Assembly (NCBI RefSeq): GCF_020532665.2
Contig: NZ_JAIWPG020000001.1
Coordinates: 124,001-188,000 of the forward strand
Reading direction: 5' to 3'
Source: Lelliottia sp. WAP21
Lineage (GTDB): Bacteria; Pseudomonadota; Gammaproteobacteria; Enterobacterales; Enterobacteriaceae
DNA length: 64,000 nt
The notes under the pieces were generated by a model. The model did not search any database. It saw only the letters and a program-made list of their open reading frames with translations, and was not told where the DNA came from. Shown in pieces: positions 34,867-43,997 of the stretch (the stretch's first letter is position 1; each line of letters begins with the position of its first letter). A program made the position numbers and the translations under genes.

Positions 34867-35232
34867 TCAGGCCGAATGTCCGCTATTAATTTGCAAATAA
34901 CGCATTAATCCACGATCCGCACTTTGGCGGGCGTTATCGTTGATTGCTTCAAGATAGAACGGACGAGAAACGGCATAAGGGGCTTTATCTGCAGGGGTGA
35001 CGGTATATTCAAATTTCTGCCCGCTTGCTCGCGTCAGGCAATGAAGATTCCATCGTTCATCGCTCATTTTGGTGCTCTCGCACGAGACTCGTCCATAATC
35101 GCTGGTTAAATAAGAGCCTACGCGTGTTTCTGCTGCCTGAAGATAGGTTGGCTTATCATTATATGAATAACTGACGCAGGCGGTGGCAATAACAACAATA
35201 ACCAGAGCGGCAATAGGGAATATTTTTTTCAT
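34867..35232 (-). CDS. Hypothetical secreted or membrane-anchored protein
   Basis: A 121-residue protein from the ATG at 35232 (a TTG three codons earlier is less likely). The N-terminus MKKIFPIAALVIVVIATACVSYSYND has a strong hydrophobic segment; IATAC could be a poor lipobox, so it may be lipidated, cleaved or anchored. Two further cysteines (RVSCEST and LHCLTRA) could form a disulphide in the periplasm. I do not recognise the family. The region upstream to yncJ (35233-35467) is AT-rich and presumably holds divergent promoters for both genes. A U-rich terminator lies 165 bp downstream. Confidence 0.7.
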   Translation of the reverse strand: MKKIFPIAALVIVVIATACVSYSYNDKPTYLQAAETRVGSYLTSDYGRVSCESTKMSDERWNLHCLTRASGQKFEYTVTPADKAPYAVSRPFYLEAINDNARQSADRGLMRYLQINSGHSA

Positions 35233-35467
35233 TTTTAGCAAGACCTGTCCTGTAGTCTAAAAAAATTATTATATAGGATTCTCCTTAAATACCCAGCAAA
35301 GAGTCACATCAGAAACGAACTAATTTAAGGGGGAGTAAACTAGGAATAATCTTATTTTAAATAGACAGTAAACTGACGGTTTCTTTTCGATACTTTTAAA
35401 ATGACAATTATAACACCACGAAATTACCGTCATGATTATCGCGAATGTCATTGACGGATATATTCGG

Positions 35468-35695
35468 ATGAGAAAAGTATTGTCGCTAACCTTGCTTATC
35501 GCTGCGCTATTTTCGGGGCAACTACTGGCAAGACATCATGGACACACCTATTTTCCAGTGACAGGTGCCGATCATCAGCTTCGCCATGAAGCGGACAGCG
35601 ATGAATTGCGCGCAACGGCGGAAGAGTCAGCTGAAAGTCTGCGCGATCACCACCACTGGCAGAAATCACGCAGACCAGACACACACTTTACATAA
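35468..35695 (+). CDS. yncJ: YncJ, small secreted protein
   Basis: A 75-residue protein orthologous to E. coli YncJ. The start is ATG 35468, giving the signal peptide MRKVLSLTLLIAALFSGQLLA; an upstream start at 35432 would add 12 unconserved residues. The mature part has a His-rich start (RHHGH) and the conserved DHQLRHEADSDELRATAEESAESLRDH helix. Function unknown; the E. coli gene is reported in the CpxR envelope-stress regulon, but I could not find a convincing CpxR box here. It ends three bases from the convergent rlhA stop. Confidence 0.88.
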   Translation: MRKVLSLTLLIAALFSGQLLARHHGHTYFPVTGADHQLRHEADSDELRATAEESAESLRDHHHWQKSRRPDTHFT

Positions 35696-35698
35696 CCG

Positions 35699-37660
35699 TC
35701 AGTTTTTACGTTTTGGTAAGGTCTTCATCAGCTCTTCGGGGCTGACTGAGGCCACAATGCTGCCCGGCTGGGGCATTTTGAAAATATGGTTCTTCATCTT
35801 GCCGATCACGTGCATTTCACACGGACGACAGTCAAATTTAAGCGTCAGGATTTCGTCACCATTGACCAGCTGCATCGGCGTGGCTTTCCAGCTCTTAATG
35901 CTGCCTTTGGCCTGTTTCGGACACAGATTGAACGCAAAGCGCAGGCAGTGCTTGGTGATCATCACCGGCACATCGCCCTTCTCTTCGTGCGCCTCATAGG
36001 CGGCATCAATGAGTTGCACACCATAGCGATGATAAAAAGCGCGGGCTTTATGGTTATAAACGTTCGCCAGGAATGACAAATGGGTGTCCGGGTACACAGG
36101 CGGCGGAACAGAAACCGCTTTACGGGTGCCGCGTGGATAGTTTGCCAGACGTGCCTCATCCAGCTTTTCAGCCGTTTCACGACGGAACTGATTGAGCAGG
36201 CTGTTAGGAACAAACAGCGCATCGGCAAGGTTCACCTGAATATCGCGGGCGTAATAAAGGGTCTGTCCCAGTTTAGCAATCCCGTCTTTCAGGCTGTTTA
36301 GCGCTTTCTCAGCGTTATTTGCCTTTTCAAACTGGCCGTCCAGCGTATGGGTCACGCTAACGCCATCTTCACAGGTCATGGTCAGGATCAGCTGTTCTTC
36401 CCAACCCCCCAGTTCGATATCCACGGCAATCCGACGTTCACTTGACGTTTTTAACAATGCCTGTTGCCAGTTATGATCGAGGTTTCGGTTTAACGCCGCG
36501 TTCGGCCTTGCCTTATACAGATCGGCAGGCATCTCATTGGGCCAGACGCGATAACGCCCTTCACCGATTTTCTCAACGGTGTTAGCACGAAAACCGACCA
36601 CTTCACGCTTGATCATGACGTTCAGACCATCACCATTCGCCAGCGTTTCGGTAGCCTGAACGTCAAGATGATCTTTTGCCACTTTCAGCACTTCACCCAC
36701 CGGCAGGCCGATAAACTTAGGTGAATCGAATGCGCCAATATCCCCTTTACGCGCATTAACAAAATAGTCCGTACTGCCGCGGTGGAAGGTTTTGTCGGTT
36801 GACGGGATAAAGAAATGTTCGGTCCGTCCTGCTGATGCGCGGGCCAGATCGCCGCGATCGTCAATGATGGCATCCAGCATCTGACGATAATGCGCGGTAA
36901 TGTTCTTCACATAACTCATGTCTTTATAGCGCCCTTCAATTTTGAAGGAGCGCACCCCTGCGTCAATCAGCGCACCGAGGTTCGCCGTCTGATCGTTATC
37001 TTTCATCGACAGCAGGTGCTTTTCAAAGGCGACGACGCGCCCCTGATCGTCCTTAAGGGTATACGGCAAACGGCACGCCTGAGAGCAGTCGCCACGGTTC
37101 GCACTTCGTCCGGTCTGAGCATGAGAAATATTACACTGGCCTGAATAGGCCACGCACAGCGCCCCGTGAATAAAGAACTCAATATTCACGTCCGTTGCCT
37201 GTCGAATGTCCCGGATTTGATTCAGGTTAAGCTCACGGGCCAGAACAATCTGGGTAAAGCCGACGTCTGAAAGAAATTTCGCCTTCTCAACGGTACGGAT
37301 ATCACACTGAGTACTGGCATGCAGTTCAATGGGCGGGATATCCAGTTCCAGCACGCCCATATCCTGAACGATCAATGCATCGACACCCGCATGATACAGG
37401 TCAGTAATCAAACGCTGCGCCGGCTCCAGCTCATCATCATGGAGAATGGTGTTCAGTGTGACGAAGACTTTTGCGCCAAAGCGGTGAGCAAAAGGCACCA
37501 GCTCAGCAATGTCGCGAAGGCTATTGCTGGCATTATGGCGTGCGCCAAAACCCGGGCCGCCAATATAGACAGCATCTGCGCCATGAAGAATGGCTTCACG
37601 GGCAATAGCGGCATCGCGAGCCGGGCTTAAGAGTTCAAGATGATGGGATTGCAGGCGCAT
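35699..37660 (-). CDS. rlhA: 23S rRNA 5-hydroxycytidine C2501 synthase
   Basis: A 653-residue U32-family protein, the same length as E. coli RlhA (YdcP), which hydroxylates C2501 of 23S rRNA together with iron-sulfur and prephenate-dependent functions. The N-terminal TIM-barrel domain has LLSPARDAAIAREAILHGADAVY. The family's cysteine cluster is Cys169, Cys176, Cys192 and Cys196 in HGALCVAYSGQC...GDCSQACR, probable iron-sulfur ligands. A C-terminal domain includes further cysteines (FDCRPCEMH). ATG at 37660. It lies between yncJ and sutR as in E. coli. Confidence 0.96.
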   Translation of the reverse strand: MRLQSHHLELLSPARDAAIAREAILHGADAVYIGGPGFGARHNASNSLRDIAELVPFAHRFGAKVFVTLNTILHDDELEPAQRLITDLYHAGVDALIVQDMGVLELDIPPIELHASTQCDIRTVEKAKFLSDVGFTQIVLARELNLNQIRDIRQATDVNIEFFIHGALCVAYSGQCNISHAQTGRSANRGDCSQACRLPYTLKDDQGRVVAFEKHLLSMKDNDQTANLGALIDAGVRSFKIEGRYKDMSYVKNITAHYRQMLDAIIDDRGDLARASAGRTEHFFIPSTDKTFHRGSTDYFVNARKGDIGAFDSPKFIGLPVGEVLKVAKDHLDVQATETLANGDGLNVMIKREVVGFRANTVEKIGEGRYRVWPNEMPADLYKARPNAALNRNLDHNWQQALLKTSSERRIAVDIELGGWEEQLILTMTCEDGVSVTHTLDGQFEKANNAEKALNSLKDGIAKLGQTLYYARDIQVNLADALFVPNSLLNQFRRETAEKLDEARLANYPRGTRKAVSVPPPVYPDTHLSFLANVYNHKARAFYHRYGVQLIDAAYEAHEEKGDVPVMITKHCLRFAFNLCPKQAKGSIKSWKATPMQLVNGDEILTLKFDCRPCEMHVIGKMKNHIFKMPQPGSIVASVSPEELMKTLPKRKN

Positions 37661-37725
37661 ACGTCGTCGTTATCCGTTAGGGGCAAAATGGCGGGTATTG
37701 TAGTCAGAAGTCTACTACAACGGAA

Positions 37726-38268
37726 CTATTTTGCGTCCTCCTGACGGGGATAATGAATAAGCGAATGAAAGTGCGTTGTTTGCGCGCCAGAGTTGCGATA
37801 GGCATGGGGTTTATCCCCCGCAAAACGCAGACCGGTATCAGGCAATAAAGTCTGCCAGCTCCCCTCAACGCACAGCTCCAGCTCCCCACTGATGACCACA
37901 ACGTGTTCGATCACGCCGGTCTCGTGTGGAGTCGACTCGCTGAATGCGCCTGGGGCGAGAGTAATCGAAAAATGATCGAATCTGAGTGCGTCATCCCATG
38001 GAAACAAAGGTTTTACCACCATCGCTTGCTGCTGCGGGTCAAACGCCGCCTGCGGGCCGGATGCGGGGGTGATAAACGTTGAGAAGGGCACATTCAACCC
38101 GGTGGCAATCTTCCAGAGGGTTGCGACCGTCGGACTGGACTCGTTTCGTTCGATTTGCCCCAGCATGGCCTTCGACACGCTGGTTTCTTCTGCCAGCTTT
38201 GACAGACTCCAGCCGCGTGACTGGCGTAACGCTTTCAGCGTAAAAGCAAGATGTTGCGTGATGTCCAT
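37726..38268 (-). CDS. sutR: XRE-cupin regulator SutR (YdcN)
   Basis: A 180-residue regulator from the ATG at 38268, which follows the strong site GGAGG. An N-terminal Cro/CI-type helix-turn-helix (LRQSRGWSLSKLAEETSVSKAMLGQIERNESSPT) is joined to a C-terminal cupin domain (ESTPHETGVIEHVVVISGELEL). E. coli SutR (178 residues) represses itself and influences sulfur-utilisation genes. It is divergent from ydcO (benE-like), and an 18-bp palindrome in the spacer is a probable autoregulatory site. Confidence 0.94.
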   Translation of the reverse strand: MDITQHLAFTLKALRQSRGWSLSKLAEETSVSKAMLGQIERNESSPTVATLWKIATGLNVPFSTFITPASGPQAAFDPQQQAMVVKPLFPWDDALRFDHFSITLAPGAFSESTPHETGVIEHVVVISGELELCVEGSWQTLLPDTGLRFAGDKPHAYRNSGAQTTHFHSLIHYPRQEDAK

Positions 38269-38297
38269 AAATTCCTCCCTGGCCACAGTGTACCACT

Positions 38298-38315
38298 TGT
38301 ACGCTATAGCGCACA
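38298..38315. promoter_or_regulatory. Candidate SutR operator
   Basis: TGTACGCTATAGCGCACA is palindromic at eight of nine base pairs, with a perfect CGCTATAGCG core (38302-38311). It lies between the divergent sutR and ydcO start codons, 30-47 bp from the sutR ATG. SutR binding is inferred from position. Confidence 0.55.
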
Positions 38316-38358
38316 GTGCTACATTGCCACGGACGTTATAACGCACGACGGAGAATTT

Positions 38359-39525
38359 ATGCGTAATCCCTCTTCCCTTTTCCCGCCACTCCTGGCGGGC
38401 TTTGTGGCGGTCCTGGTCGGGTATGCCAGTTCTGCGGCCATTATCTGGCAAGCCGCTGCTGCGGCAGGGGCCAACGCGCAACAAATCGCGGGCTGGATGA
38501 CCGCACTGGGACTGGGTATGGGCGTTAGCACGCTGGTGCTGACGTTGTGGTTCAGGGCGCCGGTACTCACCGCGTGGTCGACACCGGGGGCGGCGCTGCT
38601 TGCCACCAGTCTTCAGGGCGTAACACTTTCAGAAACTATCGGCATCTTTATTTTTGCCAATGCGCTGATTCTGCTCTGCGGCGTAACGGGGCTTTTTGCC
38701 CGCCTGATGAAAATTATCCCCCACAGCCTGGCTGCGGCGATGCTGGCTGGCGTCCTGCTGCGCTTTGGCTTACAGGCTTTTAGCAACCTGGAGGGCCATT
38801 TTCTGCTGTGCGGGAGTATGTTCCTGGCGTGGCTTGTCGCAAAGGCCGTTGCTCCTCGCTATGCGATTGTCGCCACGTTGCTGGTGGGCGGCATCGTGGC
38901 CTGGGCTGGCGGTGACGTTGTCACGAATAGTCTTCATTTTTCGGTTGTGGTTCCTGAATTTATCGCGCCGCGCTTTACTCTCACCACGCTTATCAGTATC
39001 GGGTTGCCCTTCTTTCTGGTAACGATGGCGTCTCAAAACGCACCCGGCTTTGCCACCATGAAGGCGGCAGGCTATCCCGTCGCCGTATCGCCTCTGATGG
39101 TATTTACCGGCGGGCTGGCGTTGCTGTTGTCTCCGTTTGGCGTCTATTCCATCTGCATTGCCGCCATTACTGCGGCCATCTGTCAAAGCCCGGATGCACA
39201 TCCGGATGCCAGCAAACGATGGCTTGCAGCCGCGGCGGCAGGCGTGTTCTATCTTCTGGCGGGGATTTTTGGCGGCTCGATCAGCGCGCTGATGGCTGCG
39301 CTTCCACTGAGCTGGATCCAGACGCTGGCCGGACTGGCGTTACTGGGAACGATTGGCGGCAGTTTATATCAGGCGCTCCATCATGAAACCGAGCGGGATG
39401 CTGCCGTGGTGACATTCCTGGTCACCGCCAGCGGCGTGACGCTGCTGGGGATAGGGTCTGCATTCTGGGGGCTTATTGCCGGCGGTGCTGCCTTCGCTTT
39501 ACTCTCACGCTATCGTCGCGCGTAA
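38359..39525 (+). CDS. ydcO: BenE-family inner-membrane transporter YdcO
   Basis: A 388-residue protein with about 11-12 helices, orthologous to E. coli YdcO (391). The family (BenE/benzoate-proton symporter-like) contains the amphipathic motif WSTPGAALLATSLQG and the conserved MASQNAPGFATMKAAGYPV segment. The true substrate in enterobacteria is unproven despite the benzoate label. Start ATG at 38359 has a GGAG site. Divergent from sutR. Its last 21 bp overlap the convergent AraC-family gene. Confidence 0.93.
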   Translation: MRNPSSLFPPLLAGFVAVLVGYASSAAIIWQAAAAAGANAQQIAGWMTALGLGMGVSTLVLTLWFRAPVLTAWSTPGAALLATSLQGVTLSETIGIFIFANALILLCGVTGLFARLMKIIPHSLAAAMLAGVLLRFGLQAFSNLEGHFLLCGSMFLAWLVAKAVAPRYAIVATLLVGGIVAWAGGDVVTNSLHFSVVVPEFIAPRFTLTTLISIGLPFFLVTMASQNAPGFATMKAAGYPVAVSPLMVFTGGLALLLSPFGVYSICIAAITAAICQSPDAHPDASKRWLAAAAAGVFYLLAGIFGGSISALMAALPLSWIQTLAGLALLGTIGGSLYQALHHETERDAAVVTFLVTASGVTLLGIGSAFWGLIAGGAAFALLSRYRRA

Positions 39526-40377
39526 CTGCGACGGTGTAAAACCGGTCGCGAGTTTAAACCGGTTACTAAAATGGCTGGCCGAGCTAAAACCGCAGGCCAG
39601 CGCGATTTCCGTTAATGGCAGTTCATTGGCTAACACCAGCGCTTTCGCTTTCTCCAGTCGCTGTTGCATAACGTACTGATGCGGCGCCCTCCCCATCGAC
39701 TGACGGAACATACGGGCGAAATGATATTCACTGAGCGCGGCCTGTTGAGCGAGTTCGTCCAGGGTCAAGGGCTGCGCCAGGTTCGCATCAATGTACGCCA
39801 GCGTATTACGCAGCACGTAAGGCGACAACCCGCCGGTGACCACCGGAAGCTTCCACTGAACGCTGGAGTAATGCTGTACCAGATGAGTCAGGAGCAAGGT
39901 GCTGGCCGTGCTGAGCGTCAGTTGATTAGCAGGCTGTTGCCAGTCGCAGCCCAGCAAGAACTGGCGATAGAGGGTGGTGATTTTAGGATCGCTGGCGAAG
40001 GTTTTCTCATCAAGCGCAATGGAGGCCGGGCTTTTATCCCAGATTTTTTCACCGATCTCGCGCAGATGCTCATCGGTGCAATACAAATGTACAAACGACA
40101 GATCGTCACGAATATCCCAGCTCGACTCGCTCTCTTTCGGCATCAGGCAAAAACGGTCCGGTCCACCGCCATTTTTCCATCCACCGGGCGTCTTGTGGTA
40201 ACTCTCATAACCATCGGCAACGTACAGGCTTAGGGTGTGGTGATTACTTTTCACGGTGACCGTGTCGTGCTTGTTAAACCACGCGGCCAACTGGATACCT
40301 GAATTCAGGGCGACCGTCTCCCGCAGAACGGCATTCTGCTGGCGCAATGTTTCAAACGTGTCGTAAGCGTGAGACAT
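39505..40377 (-). CDS. AraC-family transcriptional regulator
   Basis: A 290-residue regulator. The N-terminal two thirds is a cupin-like sensing domain with WDIRDDLSFVHLYCTDEHL. The AraC domain (about 190-290) has two helix-turn-helix motifs, LTLDELAQQAALSEYHFARMFRQSMG and LPLTEIALACGFSSASHFSNRFK, ending GFTPSQLR. It is divergent from a DMT-family exporter gene, which is its likely target. Start ATG at 40377; a TATCGG-C-CCGATA palindrome and an imperfect direct repeat lie in the 172-bp spacer. Not part of the E. coli order. Confidence 0.92.
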   Translation of the reverse strand: MSHAYDTFETLRQQNAVLRETVALNSGIQLAAWFNKHDTVTVKSNHHTLSLYVADGYESYHKTPGGWKNGGGPDRFCLMPKESESSWDIRDDLSFVHLYCTDEHLREIGEKIWDKSPASIALDEKTFASDPKITTLYRQFLLGCDWQQPANQLTLSTASTLLLTHLVQHYSSVQWKLPVVTGGLSPYVLRNTLAYIDANLAQPLTLDELAQQAALSEYHFARMFRQSMGRAPHQYVMQQRLEKAKALVLANELPLTEIALACGFSSASHFSNRFKLATGFTPSQLRATIA

Positions 40378-40437
40378 AATCGTTAACGGATAATGAGACA
40401 GAGAGACAGTCTAAGAAGTGTTGGCGTAGGTTGCCAG

Positions 40438-40472
40438 TATCGGCCCGATAAAAATGCGCAAGAATATGCAAG
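40438..40472. promoter_or_regulatory. Palindrome and direct repeat in AraC/EamA-like spacer
   Basis: TATCGG-C-CCGATA (40438-40450) is a perfect palindrome. It is followed by the direct repeat ATGCGCAAG (40454-40462) and ATGCAAG (40466-40472). AraC-type activators usually bind direct repeats, so the latter is a candidate site. Confidence 0.35.
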
Positions 40473-40549
40473 TCCCCCGCAGCCTCCTGAAAGCGCCCCG
40501 CCGTCGTACCGGTCAAACTGAGTCTCTTCGTGGTCGATAAGGGAAAAAC

Positions 40550-41446
40550 ATGAACGCATTATTATATGGCCTGGTTGTGGTCATTTGGGGAACCACCTGG
40601 ATTGCGATTTTTCTCCAGCAGGGACCGGTGGCCGCACCGGTGTCAATCTTCTGGCGCTTCGCCGTCGCCAGCGCAACGATCATGATAGTACTGCTGGCCT
40701 TAAAGCGCCTGCGTAAACTGTCGCTGCGCGATCATCTGTTTTGCCTGCTTCAGGGCTGTTGCGTTTTTTGTTTTAACTTCTGGTGTTTTTATACCGCAGC
40801 CGCCTGGATCAATACGGGACTGGAATCGGTCATCTTCTCCATGGCGGTGCTCTACAACGCAATTAACTGTTTTATCTTCTTTGGTCAGCGACCACCGGCG
40901 CGATTCTGGTACGCCGCGCTGCTGGGGTTGTGCGGCATCATCACCCTGTTCTGGGAGGACGTAGTCGCCAGCGGCTGGAACCCGGCGCTTTTGCTGGGTA
41001 TCGGTCTTTCGGCGCTCGGCACCTATGGTTTTTCGCTGGGTAACATGATCAGTATGCGCCATCAACGGCGCGGTCTGGAGACCATGACCACCAACGCCTG
41101 GGCGATGCTATACGGCACCGTGATGATAGGGACCATTGCCCTGATACGCGGCGATAGTTTTAATCCTGAATGGACGGTCAGTTACCTCGGCGCGCTGCTC
41201 TATCTGGCAATTTTCGGTTCGGTGATAGCGTTTGGGGCGTATTTTACCCTTGTCGGACGGATTGGCCCTGGAAAAGCGGCTTACAGCACCCTGCTTTTCC
41301 CGCTGGTCGCGCTGTCCATTTCGACGGTCTATGAAGGCTATGTGTGGCACCTCAACGGGATAGTCGGCTTACTGCTGATTCTGACGGGAAATATGGTGAT
41401 GTTTGCGAAACCCGAGACGTGGTTCCGGCGGCTGCGAACAGCATAA
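40550..41446 (+). CDS. EamA/DMT-family exporter
   Basis: A 298-residue drug/metabolite transporter with ten predicted helices in two EamA repeats. It opens LLYGLVVVIWGTTWIAIFLQQGPV and has a second-repeat signature YLGALLYLAIFGSVIAFGAYFTLVGRIGPGKAAY. Distinct from the EamA at 23278-24177. It is divergent from an AraC-family gene, a typical regulator-exporter pairing. Start ATG at 40550 has AAGGG. Substrate unknown: amino acids or related metabolites are usual for the family. Confidence 0.9.
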   Translation: MNALLYGLVVVIWGTTWIAIFLQQGPVAAPVSIFWRFAVASATIMIVLLALKRLRKLSLRDHLFCLLQGCCVFCFNFWCFYTAAAWINTGLESVIFSMAVLYNAINCFIFFGQRPPARFWYAALLGLCGIITLFWEDVVASGWNPALLLGIGLSALGTYGFSLGNMISMRHQRRGLETMTTNAWAMLYGTVMIGTIALIRGDSFNPEWTVSYLGALLYLAIFGSVIAFGAYFTLVGRIGPGKAAYSTLLFPLVALSISTVYEGYVWHLNGIVGLLLILTGNMVMFAKPETWFRRLRTA

Positions 41447-41450
41447 AGAT

Positions 41451-41477
41451 AAAACGGGCCTGCCTTGCAGCAGGCCC
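41451..41477 (-). terminator. Terminator of the DUF3313 gene
   Basis: GGGCCTGC (41456-41463) and GCAGGCCC (41470-41477) form a perfect eight-pair stem, followed on the minus strand by GTTTTAT. It lies just after the DUF3313 stop and separates it from the convergent exporter. Confidence 0.75.
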
Positions 41478-41484
41478 TTATGAC

Positions 41485-42156
41485 TTATTTCTGCCCTTTC
41501 ACATCAAACATGGCTGCATCCGTCGCCATATCATCAACAACCTGTTTCAGGGTAGCGAAGGTCATCGGCGTACTTTCATTATTCAGATCTTTGCCTTCCC
41601 CTTTACGCACCACTTTCACTACCGGTTTCCCCGTTGCCGCATCGATCAGCTCACCTTCAAAGAAAAGATGGGTATCCATGGTACGGTGGCCGGTCGCCAT
41701 TTGTGTGCCCGCTACGACCAGCGCAACCGGGACCACTTCATAGAACTGCAGACCTTCTTTTTTGGAACTCACCCCGGTAATGGCACCACGGAAAATCAGG
41801 CTATGCGGCCCCGGTGTGGTGACAATTTTTTTACGCTGCGAGACAGAGGCTTTTAATTTATCGTTGGTGTACGTCTTCAGTTCATCAAGGGTACGTTGTC
41901 CAATCTGAGTAGTTGGTTTCGGCACCGGATAATAGGTTACCGGATTCCACACGATGCTGTCGTATTTTGCGGGATCATAGGAAGGATCAACCCAACGTAG
42001 CGTTGGTTTACCTGTGGCTGAGGTCGTCTCCTTTAACCCTGAATAATCCTTTAAAAAGCCTGAGTATTGCTCCGGGGCTGCCACTTTAGATGCACAACCC
42101 GTCATTGCCAACAGGCCAGAAAGGACGGCCACTTTAAAAAAGGTCTGAGTACGCAT
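41485..42156 (-). CDS. DUF3313 lipoprotein
   Basis: A 223-residue lipoprotein. The signal peptide MRTQTFFKVAVLSGLLAMTGC gives a lipobox with Cys21, and the +2 residue Ala favours the outer membrane. The rest matches the DUF3313 pattern (YSGFLKDYSGL; LRWVDPSYDPAKYDSIVWNPVTYYP; GPHSLIFRGAITGV; TYTNDKLKASV). Function of the family is unknown. Single gene between terminators, with ATG at 42156. Confidence 0.9.
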   Translation of the reverse strand: MRTQTFFKVAVLSGLLAMTGCASKVAAPEQYSGFLKDYSGLKETTSATGKPTLRWVDPSYDPAKYDSIVWNPVTYYPVPKPTTQIGQRTLDELKTYTNDKLKASVSQRKKIVTTPGPHSLIFRGAITGVSSKKEGLQFYEVVPVALVVAGTQMATGHRTMDTHLFFEGELIDAATGKPVVKVVRKGEGKDLNNESTPMTFATLKQVVDDMATDAAMFDVKGQK

Positions 42157-42254
42157 GATGGTATTCCATTTATATGCAGATATGCATATGAAGTTATAGC
42201 AAAAATCCCATGACTGCGTTGTGACAAAAAATGATGTTCAGAGCACAATTTGCG

Positions 42255-42286
42255 AAAAAGGGTATCCGGCATGCCACCGGATACCC
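42255..42286 (-). terminator. Terminator of the peptide-binding-protein gene
   Basis: GGGTATCCGG (42260-42269) and CCGGATACCC (42277-42286) form a perfect ten-pair stem with a seven-base loop; the minus strand continues TTTTT. It begins seven bases after the substrate-binding-protein stop. Confidence 0.9.
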
Positions 42287-42292
42287 CGAATT

Positions 42293-43885
42293 CTATTTAA
42301 TATCGACCTGCCAGAAGAGATGTTTGCCAAACGGATCGATTTCATAGCCGGTGACTTCTTTTCGCACAGGCTCAAAAATCGTCGAGTGCGCAATCATGAC
42401 CGCCGGCATTTGATCGTGCATCATCTGCTGAGCCTGCTTATACAACAACACGCGTTTCTCATGATCGGTTATCGATTTTGCCTCGGCGATAATTTTGTCG
42501 AAAGGCGGATAACACCATTTGGCGGAGTTCGATCCCCCATTGGCCGAGGTGCAGGTAAACAGCGGACCAAAGAAGTTGTCCGGATCGCCCGTTGCCGTGG
42601 TCCAGCCCATAAGCGCCGCCTGATGCTCCCCGCCTTTCACCCGTTTCAGGTACTCACCCCATTCATAGGTCACGATTTTGGTCTGCACCCCAATTTTCGC
42701 CCAGTCCGCCTGAATCATCTCCGCCATGCGTTTCGCGTTAGGATTGTAAGGTCGTTGAACGGGCATCGCCCACAGTTCAATGGTGGTACCCTCGGCAAAT
42801 CCTGCCTCTTTCAGCAGCGCTTTCGCTTTCTCCGGGGAATATTCGTAATCTTTCAACTCGCTGTCGGCACTCCAGACGCCCGGCGGCAGGAGATTTTTCG
42901 CCGCCGTTCCGGTACCGTGAAATACCGCATCAATAATGGCAGGCTTATTGATTGCCATGGCCAGCGCCTGCCTGACTTTAACGTTGTCTAAAGGCGGTTT
43001 TTGAGTATTGAACGCCAGGAAACCGGTATTCAGGCCCGCTTTACTCATCAGATTAATGTCTTTATTCGCTTTCATTCGCGGCAGTTCGGCCGGATTAGGG
43101 AACGGCATCACCTGACACTCATTTTTCTCGACTTTCGCATAGCGAACCGAAGCGTCTGGCGTGATGCTAAACACCAGGCGATCGAGCTTTGATTTACCCT
43201 GCCAGTATTCCGGGAAAGCGGTAAACAGAATGCGAGAATCTTTTTGATACTGCGCCAGGCGGAACGGACCGGTACCTATCGGGTCCATATCGACCTTTTC
43301 CGGCGTCCCGGCTTTTAACATGGCATCGGCGTATTCGGCCGACAGGATCGAGGCAAAATACCAGGCTAAATCCGCCACGAAGGGCGCTTCCGGGTGCGCT
43401 AAGGTAAAGCGTACGGTGTGGTCATCGACTTTATCGATGGCGGTAATCAAGCTGCCAAATTCCAGACTTTCGAAATTGGAATAGCTCCCGTTCGAGACAT
43501 TGTGATACGGATGATTGACGTCTTTCTGGCGCATAAAGGAGAAAATCACGTCATCCGCGTTAAAGTCGCGCGTGGGTTTAAACACTTTGTTGCTCTGGAA
43601 TTTCACGCCCTTACGCAGATGGAAGGTATAAACCTTCCCGTCGTCACTCACCTCCCAGCGTTCGGCAAGGCTGGGCACCAGCTCGGTGGTGCCCGGTTTA
43701 AAATCGACCAGGCGGTTATAGACCGGTACTGCGCTGGCATCCACGCTGGTTCCCGAGGTGTATAACTGAGGATTGAAATTTTCCGGCGATCCTTCAGAGC
43801 AATAGACCAGTGTTTTGGCCGCAACGGTGGAACTGACCGTCAGGGCCGCCATCACCAGCGCTAAGGTTGTGAGTTTGCTTTTCAT
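42293..43885 (-). CDS. DppA-like periplasmic peptide-binding protein
   Basis: A 530-residue family-5 solute-binding protein, similar in size and sequence style to DppA. The signal peptide is residues 1-23 (MKSKLTTLALVMAALTVSSTVAA). The mature start TLVYCSEGSPENFNPQLYTSGTSVDAS and the family motif VPSLAERWEVSDDGKVYTFHLRKGVKF are clear. It is a solitary gene with its own terminator and no permease or ATPase genes nearby, so it probably feeds the shared Dpp transporter. It is divergent from a PepT-like peptidase gene. Ligand presumably di- or tripeptides (inferred). Confidence 0.9.
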   Translation of the reverse strand: MKSKLTTLALVMAALTVSSTVAAKTLVYCSEGSPENFNPQLYTSGTSVDASAVPVYNRLVDFKPGTTELVPSLAERWEVSDDGKVYTFHLRKGVKFQSNKVFKPTRDFNADDVIFSFMRQKDVNHPYHNVSNGSYSNFESLEFGSLITAIDKVDDHTVRFTLAHPEAPFVADLAWYFASILSAEYADAMLKAGTPEKVDMDPIGTGPFRLAQYQKDSRILFTAFPEYWQGKSKLDRLVFSITPDASVRYAKVEKNECQVMPFPNPAELPRMKANKDINLMSKAGLNTGFLAFNTQKPPLDNVKVRQALAMAINKPAIIDAVFHGTGTAAKNLLPPGVWSADSELKDYEYSPEKAKALLKEAGFAEGTTIELWAMPVQRPYNPNAKRMAEMIQADWAKIGVQTKIVTYEWGEYLKRVKGGEHQAALMGWTTATGDPDNFFGPLFTCTSANGGSNSAKWCYPPFDKIIAEAKSITDHEKRVLLYKQAQQMMHDQMPAVMIAHSTIFEPVRKEVTGYEIDPFGKHLFWQVDIK

Positions 43886-43997
43886 TATTTTTTCCTGTCT
43901 TTTTAATTCGACGGCTAATTAACGCTTTTGCCATTCCATAAATAACATTAAAGTGGCACTGCAAACACCTGATAATACAAATAAAGAAGGATTCACT

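Noticed and set aside
35330..35420. GTAAAC repeats before yncJ as a CpxR box
   Set aside because: The second half-site does not match GTAAA at the required five-base spacing.
43953..43997. Longer N-terminus for the PepT-like peptidase
   Set aside because: The extra 15 residues precede the AAGGA ribosome site for ATG 43998 and do not match PepT.
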